A stretch of 36,291 nt of DNA from an uncultured Collinsella sp. (GCA_900549085.1 URMO01000018.1:1-36291); one strand, 5' to 3'. Shown: positions 16,493-24,465, counted from the first letter of the stretch. The notes: generated by a model not told the origin, from the letters alone. Made by a program: numbers and translations.

Positions 16493-17113
16493 TTAGCGCT
16501 CCATATTGAGGACGATGCTGCCCTCGGTCACCGCATGCACGGCAAGACGCATGATGTTGTCGTAGCCGGTCTTGCTCAGGATCTCCGAGATGCGACGCTT
16601 GATGGTGCCCTCGCTCATAAACAGCTCGGCCGCAATCTCGCGACGGCTTTTGCCCTCGCAGGCAAGGCGCAAAATCGACAGCTCGACATCGTCGAGAGCT
16701 GCCGTGCCCGAAAAAATGCTCTCGGGCGGCTTGGGAAACGTGCAATAGCCCGCCAGCGTGGAGCGCATCACGGCGAACAGCTCGTCGATACCGACGTTCT
16801 TGTACACAAAGCTATCGACGCCTGCCTCGCGGGCCTGATCGACAAAGGTGATCTCGGGCATGCCGGTCATGATAATGATGCGACACTCGGGCAGCTGCTC
16901 CTTGATGCGCGCCGCCGCCACGATGCCGTTGGAATCATGCTCGGTGCATACGTCCATCAGTATCATGTCCGGACGCTCCTTGAGCGCGACACCCAAGGCC
17001 TCGGAGGCATCGGCGATGGCGGAAACAACGGTCATATCGGGCTGATCGCCAACGGAGCGCGCCAGGCTCTCGCGCAGAATGGCCTGGTCTTCGACTATAA
17101 GGACGCGAATCAT
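16493..17113 (-). CDS. NarL/LuxR-type response regulator
   Basis: A 206-residue DNA-binding regulator. The receiver domain (about 1-120) has Glu8/Asp9, phospho-acceptor Asp54 in ILMDVCTEHD, Thr83 and Lys105. A LuxR-type helix-turn-helix follows at about 145-195 (CEGKSRREIAAELFMSEGTI). It overlaps the histidine kinase gene by 4 nt (ATGA) and has AAAGGAG inside the end of that gene, so the two are translationally coupled and almost certainly partners. Target promoters are not evident in the window. Confidence 0.92.
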   Translation of the reverse strand: MIRVLIVEDQAILRESLARSVGDQPDMTVVSAIADASEALGVALKERPDMILMDVCTEHDSNGIVAAARIKEQLPECRIIIMTGMPEITFVDQAREAGVDSFVYKNVGIDELFAVMRSTLAGYCTFPKPPESIFSGTAALDDVELSILRLACEGKSRREIAAELFMSEGTIKRRISEILSKTGYDNIMRLAVHAVTEGSIVLNMER

Positions 17114-18603
17114 GAGCTTCTCCTTTGGACCGTGGCGTTGGAGCCCAGCGGGATGGACACCTCAAGCGTAAAGGGCGGGGCGGCGTGGACCTCCAGGCTG
17201 CCGCCCAAATCTTGTGCGACACGCCTCATACCAGGGATACCCGTTCCCTCGCGATACGATACGGGGGCCGGCGCGCCGTCATTAGAGATGGTCATGCGCG
17301 CGATGTCGCATCCGTTCGACTCCTCCTGCCACAGGTGCACATGGACCTGGTGGGCCTGCGCGTGCTTGGTGGCGTTGGTCGAGGCCTCGCGGATAATCTG
17401 CAAAAAGGCCGCCGCGACACGTGTGTCCTCGGGAAGCGACCCCTCTACATCAATCTGCACGCTCACCAGACCAAAGGCATGAATGATATCGCCAAGCTGC
17501 TCCGCCGGCTCGCTGTCGCCGCCGCTGCGCAAGTCGTCGGAGATTGAGCGCAGCAGCGGATCAATCTGCTCGAGCGACTCGTCGTCAAGGCGACCCTCCT
17601 CCAGATAGCGATGGAGGATGGACAGGCGCTGACCGATTACATCGTGCACGCGGGCGCGCATGCGCAGGTAGGCAGCATTGTCGGCGACCTTTTTAACTTC
17701 TTCGATCTGGGACTGGAGCTCTTGGCCCGCAAGCTCAAGCAGGTGGTTGGCTTGCGCCAAGCGGTCATGAGCATGCGCGTACTCTGTCACATCAAGACCG
17801 ATAATGCGCTCGAACGAACGGCCCGAAACCATAACACGATCGCACACAAATAGGCGAATCTCGGCGGGAGAGACCTCGACCACCGCACGCGCCTCACCAA
17901 AGCGGTCCAGATTAATCCGCACACGGTTCCTGCTGCTTTCGGGCATTTGCATGCTAAGTTTGCGCAGGTCGTTCCATGTGCTGCTCATGTCGCGCAGATC
18001 GGTTGGCATATGAAGTTCCACCAGGTTTTTACGCATGCAGCGGTTCATGAGCAGCGGACGGCCCCTCGGGTCTAGATACAGAATGCCCACGGGAATCACG
18101 TTGATGGTCTCGATCGTCGAGAACGTGGTGATATCCTCCTGGCGGTTACGGACGTCCATCAAGAGCGCCGCGATTGAACGGAACAGGAAGAACGCTCCCT
18201 CTGCGATAAGGACAACGGTCCACGCCGAGCCCATGGCAAAAACCACCGGCGGTGTAACGGCGACAACAAGCAGCAGCTCGACCAGCATGACGGGGCGACG
18301 ATAGTGCACCATAAGCACCACGCCATAGGCAAAGATCGCGGCATTGAGCCACAACGCTCCGCCCATTGCCCTGGCGCAAACGTCAAGCGGCGCCACCAGA
18401 TACGAGCCAGACGACGCGAATAAGATGAGCGCCGAAATCATCAGGTGAAGCACAAGGCTCGCCTCGTAGGCGCAAATCACCTTACGGTTATAGGACGAGC
18501 GACGCGACGCGATAAGCGGAACGTGAATGGTCTGCAAGCACGCCGCCAGGGCAAAGGCCACGTCGAGCGCAACAATTTGAGGAAGGATGAGCGAAATCTG
18601 CAT
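17110..18603 (-). CDS. Sensor histidine kinase (HisKA_3 type)
   Basis: A 497-residue membrane kinase. About five or six hydrophobic segments lie in the first 150 residues. A PAS-like region follows (NVIPVGILYLDPRGRPLLMN), then a coiled stretch and the HisKA_3 dimerisation helix with His320 in RVHDVIGQRLSILHRYLEEG. The ATPase domain has Asn410 in REASTNATKHA and GTGIPGMRRVAQDLGG. The ATG at 18603 has GGTGAG 5 nt upstream; a GTG at 18609 would overlap the preceding stop codon. It phosphorylates the downstream LuxR-type regulator. The signal is unknown; the broken 7TM gene upstream may once have formed part of the sensor. Confidence 0.9.
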   Translation of the reverse strand: MQISLILPQIVALDVAFALAACLQTIHVPLIASRRSSYNRKVICAYEASLVLHLMISALILFASSGSYLVAPLDVCARAMGGALWLNAAIFAYGVVLMVHYRRPVMLVELLLVVAVTPPVVFAMGSAWTVVLIAEGAFFLFRSIAALLMDVRNRQEDITTFSTIETINVIPVGILYLDPRGRPLLMNRCMRKNLVELHMPTDLRDMSSTWNDLRKLSMQMPESSRNRVRINLDRFGEARAVVEVSPAEIRLFVCDRVMVSGRSFERIIGLDVTEYAHAHDRLAQANHLLELAGQELQSQIEEVKKVADNAAYLRMRARVHDVIGQRLSILHRYLEEGRLDDESLEQIDPLLRSISDDLRSGGDSEPAEQLGDIIHAFGLVSVQIDVEGSLPEDTRVAAAFLQIIREASTNATKHAQAHQVHVHLWQEESNGCDIARMTISNDGAPAPVSYREGTGIPGMRRVAQDLGGSLEVHAAPPFTLEVSIPLGSNATVQRRSS

Positions 18604-18605
18604 CG

Positions 18606-19628
18606 TCACTCACCTGCCCGCGGCATCAAGACGATCATGCGCAGCTGGCCGGGCTCGCCCTCAAAGCGGTATGCCACGTTGCGCCCTTGCAGAGCGCTTT
18701 CGAGCTCTTGCGCAGCGGGCGTCTGCGAAAGATCTTCATCATCGTTGGAAAAAAGCGTGGCACGCAGCTCGACACTGCATCGGTCATGGTCGCCCAAGTG
18801 ATACATAAGCGCCGGATGGTCGGTGGTGTAGGCAAATAACGCAAAGTCGTACACGCAGTCGTACAGGGCGCTTACCGTACTGGCGTGCAACGGGCGCCGT
18901 ATGGCGATAATCGAGGCGCAATCGATATCGATGGTGCGCAGGTCGCTTGCGAGCTCGTTGGCAATGAGCTGAATGCGGTCGCGATCAAAACCGCTCTCCC
19001 CGTGCTGCGCCAACGTGAGCGACCCCTTGCGCTTGCAATAGGCGACGAGCATCTTGGCGCGCTGCAGCATGCGGTAACGCTCGTGCGAAGACGCTTCGTC
19101 GGTCAACGGCGGCAGCGAGCTCAGTAGGTCGTACATCCCTTCGACCGCGCGGGCAAGCGCTTGGTCCACGTCTTGGACCAGCAAGGTCTCGGCCTCTTGA
19201 TCTGCCAAATGCGTCTTAAGGTCGTAGTCGGCGGCGAGCAGCTCGTTTTGACGCTGCAGCTCCATGCGACGATGTGCCAGTTCACGGTTAAGCTCGTTGA
19301 GCTCCGACACGTCTTGGGCAAGCAGGGCCGATCCGCCCAGCAGTGGAAAGGCGCGATACATTACATCGGGATCGGACGCCACGGCAAAGGCATGGGCGCG
19401 GCCGTGCTCCTGGGTCCGCAACTCCTCGCGCACGCCTACCGGCATTGGCTTTGACACCGGCGTGGCATAGGCCTCCTGCAGGTCGCGCGTTAGAACTTTA
19501 AGGTCGAGCGGCAAGGTGTCGAAGATGCCGGCGATGTCGTGATACGACGGAATGACACCGCAATCGAGACAGATTTCCATCGCACCACGCACAGGACGCA
19601 ATAGACGAGCGAAAAGTTGAGCCTCCAT
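18606..19628 (-). CDS. Cytoplasmic half of a frameshifted 7TM sensor protein
   Basis: A frame of up to 340 residues. Protein-like sequence starts not at its first ATG but near EICLDCGVIPSYHDIAGIF, a block typical of the end of a 7TM sensor domain leading into a PAS domain (GLIPSN...LF). A coiled region (RELAHRRMELQRQNELLAAD) follows. The C-terminal part has the size of a kinase core, but I see no phospho-His motif or ATPase N-box, so it may be a degenerate kinase. The ATG at 19628 has no good ribosome-binding site and lies inside the upstream gene in another frame. A one-base change near 19575-19595 would fuse the two. It ends 3 nt before the kinase start codon. Confidence 0.6.
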   Translation of the reverse strand: MEAQLFARLLRPVRGAMEICLDCGVIPSYHDIAGIFDTLPLDLKVLTRDLQEAYATPVSKPMPVGVREELRTQEHGRAHAFAVASDPDVMYRAFPLLGGSALLAQDVSELNELNRELAHRRMELQRQNELLAADYDLKTHLADQEAETLLVQDVDQALARAVEGMYDLLSSLPPLTDEASSHERYRMLQRAKMLVAYCKRKGSLTLAQHGESGFDRDRIQLIANELASDLRTIDIDCASIIAIRRPLHASTVSALYDCVYDFALFAYTTDHPALMYHLGDHDRCSVELRATLFSNDDEDLSQTPAAQELESALQGRNVAYRFEGEPGQLRMIVLMPRAGE

Positions 19629-20488
19629 GCCCAGGGCACGCGCAACGCATACGAGACGGCAAAGAATGCGCCACCCAGCAGTACGAGCGCCGCCGTGCCT
19701 GAGAAACGCTGGATGCGAAAGGACGAGGACCGACCAACCAGGATAAAAAAGGCCACGAAGTCAAAGGCCGTCCACACGAGGACGGCGAAATAACCCCAGC
19801 CGTACGTGTAATCGTTGCTCCAGGTGTCGCTCGTACGGTCAAAGCGGAAGACCTGCTGGTGAAAATCGTTGGTGAGCACAAATCCGATAAGCAGGATGGC
19901 CACAATCCACAGCGCGGCGCAGTAGCGGCGACCCAGGCGGTGTTGCTCCAGGCCCGCAAGGCGCAGACCACACAACTGGTAGAGCAGCGGAATGAGCGTC
20001 ATGGGCACGTAGTACAGGTACCACAGCACGGTGGCATAGAACGGCGTGAACGACTTGTACTTGAGAATGACTTCGATCATCCACAAGGCGCAGATGGTGG
20101 CGATGGCAACAAGGCGGCGGCGCAACACATAGTCCAAACAGCGCAGATAGACCGATACGCCCCAAATCGAAAATACAATTGCGGCGACAAGCAACGGGAG
20201 AGAGCTCGAATGGACGAGCGCATCCACGACCTCTTCGGACGCCTCGCTATAGGCAGGCACGGCGTTAGAAAGTTTGGGTTCGAAGGCGAACAGCGCCGGC
20301 AAGACTGCCAAAAGCATGAGGAACAGCGCGGTGATGGCGCCGGCGATAGCGAAGACGCGGTGACGGTACACCTGATGTGTTATGCCAACAAGGAATCGCG
20401 GCATGGCGAAGAGCCTGCCACCCCTGGGATCCGCCACGGGTGCGGATCGGGCGGCCGCGTGGCCGATATGTCGCTCGCGGGTACCCAT
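19490..20488 (-). CDS. 7TM membrane half of a frameshifted sensor protein
   Basis: A 332-residue frame starting at ATG 20488, with AAAGG 5 nt upstream. About seven hydrophobic helices resemble the histidine-kinase N-terminal 7TM domain. The true sequence ends near LVYCVLCVVR (about 19580); the remaining 30 residues, rich in Ser, Arg and Thr, are out-of-frame reading. Moving to the -1 frame there continues directly into GAMEICLDCGVIPS of the next frame. I see no classic slippery heptamer, so a 1-nt deletion or an assembly error is more likely than programmed frameshifting. It heads the sensor operon. Confidence 0.65.
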   Translation of the reverse strand: MGTRERHIGHAAARSAPVADPRGGRLFAMPRFLVGITHQVYRHRVFAIAGAITALFLMLLAVLPALFAFEPKLSNAVPAYSEASEEVVDALVHSSSLPLLVAAIVFSIWGVSVYLRCLDYVLRRRLVAIATICALWMIEVILKYKSFTPFYATVLWYLYYVPMTLIPLLYQLCGLRLAGLEQHRLGRRYCAALWIVAILLIGFVLTNDFHQQVFRFDRTSDTWSNDYTYGWGYFAVLVWTAFDFVAFFILVGRSSSFRIQRFSGTAALVLLGGAFFAVSYALRVPWAWRLNFSLVYCVLCVVRWKSVSIAVSFRRITTSPASSTPCRSTLKF

Positions 20489-20555
20489 AGTGCCTTTAGT
20501 GTACCGACAGGCAGGCTCAAAAAGCGGGCCACATGTCCCAAAATCCGCAGACGGC

Positions 20556-20594
20556 AAGGCGCCCGGCGAGCATTAACAACTCGCCGGGCGCCTT
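20556..20594 (-). terminator. Terminator after the GH1 gene
   Basis: AAGGCGCCCGGCGAG (20556-20570) pairs perfectly with 20580-20594 around a 9-nt loop, 37 nt beyond the bglA-like stop codon on the minus strand. The following T content is low, so it is strong in stem but weak in tail. Confidence 0.7.
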
Positions 20595-20630
20595 GGTCAG
20601 GAGGCTATGAAGTCGAGTGTCTCAGCTTCC

Positions 20631-22061
20631 TTAGGAAAGGTCCTCACCATTAGAAGCAATAACCTTCTTGTACCAGTCGAAGCTCTTCTTCTTGGAACGC
20701 TTGAGGGTGCCGTTGCCCGCATCGTCACGATCGACGTAGATAAAGCCGTAGCGCTTGGACATCTCGCCCGTGCCGGCAGACACCAGGTCAATCGGACCCC
20801 AGGTGGTGTAGCCCAGCAGGTCAACGCCGTCCTCGGTCACCGCATCGCGCATCGCGGCAATATGCTGGCGCAGGTAGTCGATACGGTAGTCGTCGTTGAT
20901 GGAGCCGTCCTCCTCGACAACGTCCTTGGCGCCCAGGCCGTTCTCGACCACAAACAGCGGCTTCTGATAGCGGTCGTACAGGTCGTTGAGCGTAATACGG
21001 AAGCCCAGCGGATCGATGGCCCAGCCCCACTGGCTCTCCTGCAGGTAGGGGTTCTTGGCGCCGGCGAAGGCGTTGCCCTGGGTGCGCTCGACATCGGGGT
21101 TATCGGCACCGGCGGAGCAACGGGTGCTGTAGTAGCTAAAGCTGATGAAGTCGACGGTGTTGGCGGCCAGGATCTCGCGGTCCTCGTCCGTCATGCCCAC
21201 ATCGATGCCCAGACGCTCGAGCTTCTTGACGGCATAGGCCGGGTAGTAGCCGCGGCTCTGGACGTCGACGAAGAAATAGTTGCTCTGGTTGTCAAGCTGA
21301 GCCTGGCGCACATCGCCCGGACGGCAGCTGTAGGGGTAGTAGCTACCTGCGGCAAGCATGCAGCCGATCTTGACCTCGGGGTCGATCTCGTGGGCAATCT
21401 TGGTTGCCCAAGCGCTGGCGACGAGCTCGTTGTGGGCGGCCAGGTACTCGACGGCCTCCTTGTTCTCGCCCTCCTCAAAGACCAGACCGGCACCCATAAA
21501 CGGCAGGTGCAGAATCATATTGATCTCGTTGAAGGTGAGCCAGTACTTCACCAGACCCTTGTAGCGGGTGAAGATCGTGGTCGCAAGGTTCTTGTAGAAG
21601 TCGATGAGTTTGCGGTTGCGCCAGCCGCCGTACTCCTTGATGAGGTGAATCGGGCAGTCGAAGTGTGTGATGGTCACGAGCGGCTCGATGCCGTGCGCCT
21701 GACACTCGCGGAATACGTCCTCGTAGAAGGCCAGGCCGGCCTCGTTGGGCTCGGTCTCGTCACCGTTGGGGAAGATGCGGGTCCACGCCAGGCTCATGCG
21801 GAAGGTCTTAAAGCCCATCTCGGCAAAGAGAGCGATGTCCTCCTTGTAATGGTGGTAGAAATCGATGCCGGTCTGCGCGGGATAGTAATAGCCGTCCTCG
21901 AAGTCAAGCATCTTACGCTGGCCGGAGACCACCGCATAGCGCTCGGGGCCGTGCGGAGCCACGTCCACGTTGGCCAGGCCGCGGCCGTCCACGTTGTAGG
22001 CGCCCTCGCACTGGTTAGCAGCCGTCGCGCCGCCCCACAAGAAGTCTTTACGGAAAGCCAT
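20631..22061 (-). CDS. bglA: 6-phospho-beta-glucosidase (GH1)
   Basis: A 476-residue cytoplasmic GH1 enzyme that hydrolyses 6-phospho-beta-glucosides delivered by the PTS, giving glucose-6-phosphate and an aglycone. The acid/base is Glu179 in LTFNEIN and the nucleophile is Glu373 in FVVENGLG. Ser428, Lys436 and Tyr438 in LVSAGTGEMSKRYGFIYVD are the phosphate-binding residues that separate this subfamily from plain beta-glucosidases. The length is normal. GAAAGGA lies 7 nt before the ATG. It stands alone, with its own terminator and no PTS gene next to it; the EIIBC gene at 6811-8238 is a plausible supplier of substrate, though the link is not proven. Confidence 0.93.
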   Translation of the reverse strand: MAFRKDFLWGGATAANQCEGAYNVDGRGLANVDVAPHGPERYAVVSGQRKMLDFEDGYYYPAQTGIDFYHHYKEDIALFAEMGFKTFRMSLAWTRIFPNGDETEPNEAGLAFYEDVFRECQAHGIEPLVTITHFDCPIHLIKEYGGWRNRKLIDFYKNLATTIFTRYKGLVKYWLTFNEINMILHLPFMGAGLVFEEGENKEAVEYLAAHNELVASAWATKIAHEIDPEVKIGCMLAAGSYYPYSCRPGDVRQAQLDNQSNYFFVDVQSRGYYPAYAVKKLERLGIDVGMTDEDREILAANTVDFISFSYYSTRCSAGADNPDVERTQGNAFAGAKNPYLQESQWGWAIDPLGFRITLNDLYDRYQKPLFVVENGLGAKDVVEEDGSINDDYRIDYLRQHIAAMRDAVTEDGVDLLGYTTWGPIDLVSAGTGEMSKRYGFIYVDRDDAGNGTLKRSKKKSFDWYKKVIASNGEDLS

Positions 22062-22212
22062 GCATCGATCCTTTCATACGCTGCTTGTCGTGGTTTCAGT
22101 ATCCCCGCAAATAGGGCCTCGCCCAACGACAGCGGCGCAGGTCGATACTTCTTTTCGCACACGGTGGCCCGGCGACCGCCCACAGCTGACACTTTCTGAT
22201 ACCCGCCTGCCC

Positions 22213-22249
22213 AACCACCACAAAGGGGACAGGCACCTTTGTGGTGGTT
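22213..22249. repeat. CCACCACAAAGG hairpin repeat, copy 3 (inverted)
   Basis: AACCACCACAAAGG (22213-22226) and CCTTTGTGGTGGTT (22236-22249) pair perfectly around GGACAGGCA. It is the exact reverse complement of the copy at 1066-1102, loop included. Confidence 0.85.
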
Positions 22250-22277
22250 TGGGCCCGTTTGTCTCGATCTGTAACAG
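22225..22277. repeat. 53-nt direct repeat, left copy
   Basis: This stretch is identical to 23566-23618 over 53 nt by eye (from GGGGACAGGCACC to GATCTGTAACAG). The two copies bracket the AAA ATPase gene, so recombination between them would remove that gene cleanly. Confidence 0.85.
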
Positions 22278-22318
22278 GTAGAGACGATTTAGCCCGCTAG
22301 ATGTTACAGATCGAGACA
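22260..22318. repeat. GATCTGTAACA hairpin, copy 1
   Basis: TGTCTCGATCTGTAACA (22260-22276) pairs perfectly over 17 bp with 22302-22318 around a 25-nt loop. Relatives lie at 23604-23656 and 23681-23739. It directly follows the stop codon of the DUF4867 relic on the minus strand, so it could have been that gene's terminator. Confidence 0.85.
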
Positions 22319-22325
22319 GAAGATT

Positions 22326-22400
22326 CTAGTCGCAGGCGATGTCGAGGTTCTTGCCGATGAGGCCTACGTAGCCGCCTTCGCCGGCGGGATATTTGACTGA
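22326..22400 (-). pseudogene. 3' relic of a DUF4867 gene
   Basis: Read on the minus strand this encodes SVKYPAGEGGYVGLIGKNLD, then IACD and a TAG stop (22326-22328). The intact DUF4867 gene at 23747-24391 ends AAEGGYVGLIGKNLDITVD. Several third-position differences within an identical GGYVGLIGKNLD show that it was once a separate coding copy and is not a recent duplicate. The 5' part is gone, replaced by the purine tract and the ATPase gene. Confidence 0.75.
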
Positions 22401-22440
22401 ATAGGGAAAAAAGGAAAAAATAGGAAAAAAAGGAAAGGAG
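22393..22440 (+). promoter_or_regulatory. Candidate promoter and purine tract before the ATPase gene
   Basis: TTGACT (22393-22398) is followed after 17 nt by AAAAAT (22416-22421), a 4-of-6 match to the -10. A low-complexity purine run of AGGAAAAAA-type units ends in GGAAAGGAG, the ribosome-binding site of the ATPase gene. The run is unlike anything else in the window. Confidence 0.4.
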
Positions 22441-22444
22441 ACTC

Positions 22445-23551
22445 ATGACTGAAACCATCTTCTCCCCTTCATTTGGAAATCGCCCGTCCTATCTGGTGGG
22501 GCGCGGGAGCGTGATTTCGACATTCATCTCCGGCCTTGAGCAGGAGCCGGGCAATCGAGACCGAGCCATGCTCATGCTCGGCCAGCGAGGCAGCGGCAAA
22601 ACGGTTCTGCTGTGGGAACTTACCGATCGCGCACGCAAGCTCGGCTTTGTTGTCGCCACGCCCACCGTAGCCTCCGAGGATATGCTCGAGCGTATTGTTG
22701 AGAAGATCCAGGAAGCGGGCGAGCCCTACGCCAACAAGCATCGGCTCCCCAAACTTGCGGGCGGCAGCCTGAGCGTCTTCGGCTTCTCAGCCGGCCTTGA
22801 GTTCACGCGCGATGTGCAGGAAACCAAAAGCTTCCAGTTCAAGCTCACGCAGCTGGCGCGCAAGCTGACCGAGCAGGGACACGGCATCCTCATCCTCATC
22901 GATGAGCTCCAGGCCAATTCGCCCGAGATCAGACAGCTCGTCACCGCCTATCAAGAGCTGGTCGGCGAAGGGCTCAACGTCGCGCTCGTCATGGCGGGCC
23001 TCCCGGGAGCAGTCTCCGCGACACTCAACGACCGCGTACTGACATTTCTCAACCGCGCACGCAAGGTCACGCTCGAACCGCTTTCAGTTGGAGATGTGGA
23101 TGCCTACTATCAGCGAGCTTTCGAAGAGCTCGACCTTGATATTCCAGGCAATCTTCGGCTGGACGCTGCTCGCGCAACTCAGGGCTCGCCCTACATGCTG
23201 CAGCTCATCGGCTACAACATCGCCAATCGTTGCCAGGCAGGAGAACACGTAACGCCAGAGCAAGTCGACGGAGCAATCGAAGCGTCAAAGGCCGATTTCG
23301 AAAACGATGTGTGCGAAACGACGCTCGCCGCGCTATCGGACCAAGATGTTGCGTTTCTCGCTGCAATGACCGATGACGAAGACGGCGTGTCGCGCATTTC
23401 CGATGTGGCCGAGCGCATGTCAGTCACACCCGACTATGCGCAAAAGTATCGCCGGCGCCTCATCGACGCCGGCGTAATCGAACAGGCGCGCCGCGGTTAC
23501 GTGCGTTTCGCCGTACCATATATGGCTGACTACCTGCGCAGCCAACTCTAG
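22445..23551 (+). CDS. AAA/STAND-type ATPase with C-terminal winged helix
   Basis: A 368-residue cytoplasmic ATPase of the archaeal-type P-loop family (PF01637-like). Walker A is GQRGSGKT at 46-53 and Walker B is ILILIDE at 148-154. The C-terminal 100 residues form a helical region and a winged-helix-like end (SRISDVAERMSVTPDYAQKY, then a RRLIDAGVIEQ wing). No nuclease or membrane domain is fused. GGAAAGGAG precedes the ATG. The gene stands alone, with 53-nt direct repeats and hairpins on both sides and a broken DUF4867 copy next to it. Such orphan ATPases are often variable between strains; a role in DNA transactions or defence is possible but unsupported here. Confidence 0.85.
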   Translation: MTETIFSPSFGNRPSYLVGRGSVISTFISGLEQEPGNRDRAMLMLGQRGSGKTVLLWELTDRARKLGFVVATPTVASEDMLERIVEKIQEAGEPYANKHRLPKLAGGSLSVFGFSAGLEFTRDVQETKSFQFKLTQLARKLTEQGHGILILIDELQANSPEIRQLVTAYQELVGEGLNVALVMAGLPGAVSATLNDRVLTFLNRARKVTLEPLSVGDVDAYYQRAFEELDLDIPGNLRLDAARATQGSPYMLQLIGYNIANRCQAGEHVTPEQVDGAIEASKADFENDVCETTLAALSDQDVAFLAAMTDDEDGVSRISDVAERMSVTPDYAQKYRRRLIDAGVIEQARRGYVRFAVPYMADYLRSQL

Positions 23552-23555
23552 GCAG

Positions 23556-23588
23556 CCACCACAATGGGGACAGGCACCTTTGTGGTGG
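23556..23588. repeat. CCACCAC hairpin repeat, copy 4
   Basis: CCACCACAATGG (23556-23567) pairs imperfectly with the CCTTTGTGGTGG arm ending at 23588, with the loop GGACAGGCA. It lies just beyond the ATPase stop codon and could serve as its 3' hairpin. Confidence 0.75.
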
Positions 23589-23618
23589 TTTGGGCCCGTT
23601 TGTCTCGATCTGTAACAG
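23566..23618. repeat. 53-nt direct repeat, right copy
   Basis: Identical by eye to 22225-22277. Start-to-start spacing is 1341 nt, enclosing the ATPase gene. Confidence 0.85.
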
Positions 23619-23656
23619 TTAGGCCGCCAAAACCGGGTCTGGTGTTACAGATCGAG
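23604..23656. repeat. GATCTGTAACA hairpin, copy 2
   Basis: CTCGATCTGTAACA (23604-23617) pairs perfectly over 14 bp with TGTTACAGATCGAG (23643-23656). Its loop differs from that of the other two copies. This unit is absent from the left flank of the ATPase gene. Confidence 0.8.
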
Positions 23657-23680
23657 ATTTTTCGGGCAGCCCCTGCAGTT

Positions 23681-23739
23681 TGTCTAAATCTGTAACAGGT
23701 AGAGACGATTTGGCGCGCTAGATGTTACAGATCGAGACA
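23681..23739 (-). repeat. GATCTGTAACA hairpin, copy 3
   Basis: TGTCTAAATCTGTAACA (23681-23697) pairs with 23723-23739, with two mismatches. It follows the DUF4867 stop codon by 7 nt on the minus strand, exactly as copy 1 follows the relic. A terminator role is possible although no T-run is present. Confidence 0.8.
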
Positions 23740-23746
23740 GAAGATT

Positions 23747-24391
23747 CTAGTCCACGGTGATGTCGAGGTTTTTGCCAATGAGGCCTACGTAGCCGCCCTC
23801 GGCAGCCTTGGGGCTGTCGGCGTGGCAGAGGACCCACTTGTCAGCCTTCCAGTAGCAGTAGCTGTCGCCGGCCGCAGGCATGTCGGCCGCGGTCTCGGGA
23901 CGCGGCCCGTTGGTGCCGGCGGGAAGCGCTACCATCACCTGGAAGCCGCCTTCGTCGACCATGCAGGGCGTGTAGTGGAGCGTGGTGTTGAAGACCTCGA
24001 CGACCGTACCCGCCGGCACGCGGAACGCCTTGACGCACGCAGTGTCGAGCTTGCCGTCCTCGATCTCCCAGCGATGCGCCACGAGCAGGATAAAGTCGCG
24101 GGCGCCCAGGTTGAATTCGCTGGCGCGATGATACTCCAAGCAGTTGAGCTGCGTGTTGTGGCCGTTGCACCAGCCGAGCTGGAAGGGACGACCGCCAAAC
24201 ATGAGAAAGCCCAGCTTATCGGCATCCTTGACGCCCTCGAGCTCCGGCGCGCTTGCTACGTACTTGCTGCCCTCGGGGATGGGCGTAGCGGAAAGCGCCC
24301 CGACGAGCGGAGCGGTCAGGTTGGACGGAACGTCGTTCCACACGCGGCCATAAGATTTGAACTCGGGATCTGATACAGAGTAGATATGCAT
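23747..24391 (-). CDS. DUF4867 family protein (cupin-like)
   Basis: A 214-residue soluble protein starting MHIYSVSDPEF. Beta-rich sequence with RVPAGTVVEVFNTTLHYTPC near the middle suggests a cupin fold, as in DUF4867. The ATG at 24391 has AGGAG 5 nt upstream; the frame is open further, but that extension overlaps the luxS terminator. The family occurs near sugar-catabolic genes and may act on a sugar or sugar phosphate; no reaction is established to my knowledge. It lies downstream of luxS and the kinase operon on the same strand. A broken paralogue of its 3' end lies 1.4 kb away. Confidence 0.8.
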   Translation of the reverse strand: MHIYSVSDPEFKSYGRVWNDVPSNLTAPLVGALSATPIPEGSKYVASAPELEGVKDADKLGFLMFGGRPFQLGWCNGHNTQLNCLEYHRASEFNLGARDFILLVAHRWEIEDGKLDTACVKAFRVPAGTVVEVFNTTLHYTPCMVDEGGFQVMVALPAGTNGPRPETAADMPAAGDSYCYWKADKWVLCHADSPKAAEGGYVGLIGKNLDITVD

Positions 24392-24465
24392 GCTCGCTCC
24401 TGTTCGTTTATGTGACAGTATGAACATTCTAGAACTATCTCGTTCCGCTTTGAGCACCCAGCATG

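Larger units (their letters stand above)
22062..22444. other. Repeat-rich gap between bglA and the ATPase gene
   Basis: The first 150 nt hold the upstream region of the GH1 gene, with no convincing promoter. From 22213 on the gap consists of a CCACCAC hairpin, a 17-bp hairpin, a gene relic and a purine tract that are described separately. No intact gene is present. Confidence 0.7.

Noticed and set aside
22393..22440. Purine tract as a simple-repeat phase-variation switch
   Set aside because: The runs of six or seven As are short and irregular; they may affect spacing, but nothing in the sequence shows variation.
22213..23739. CRISPR array
   Set aside because: The repeats are hairpins of unequal spacing mixed with coding DNA, with no regular repeat-spacer pattern and no cas genes.
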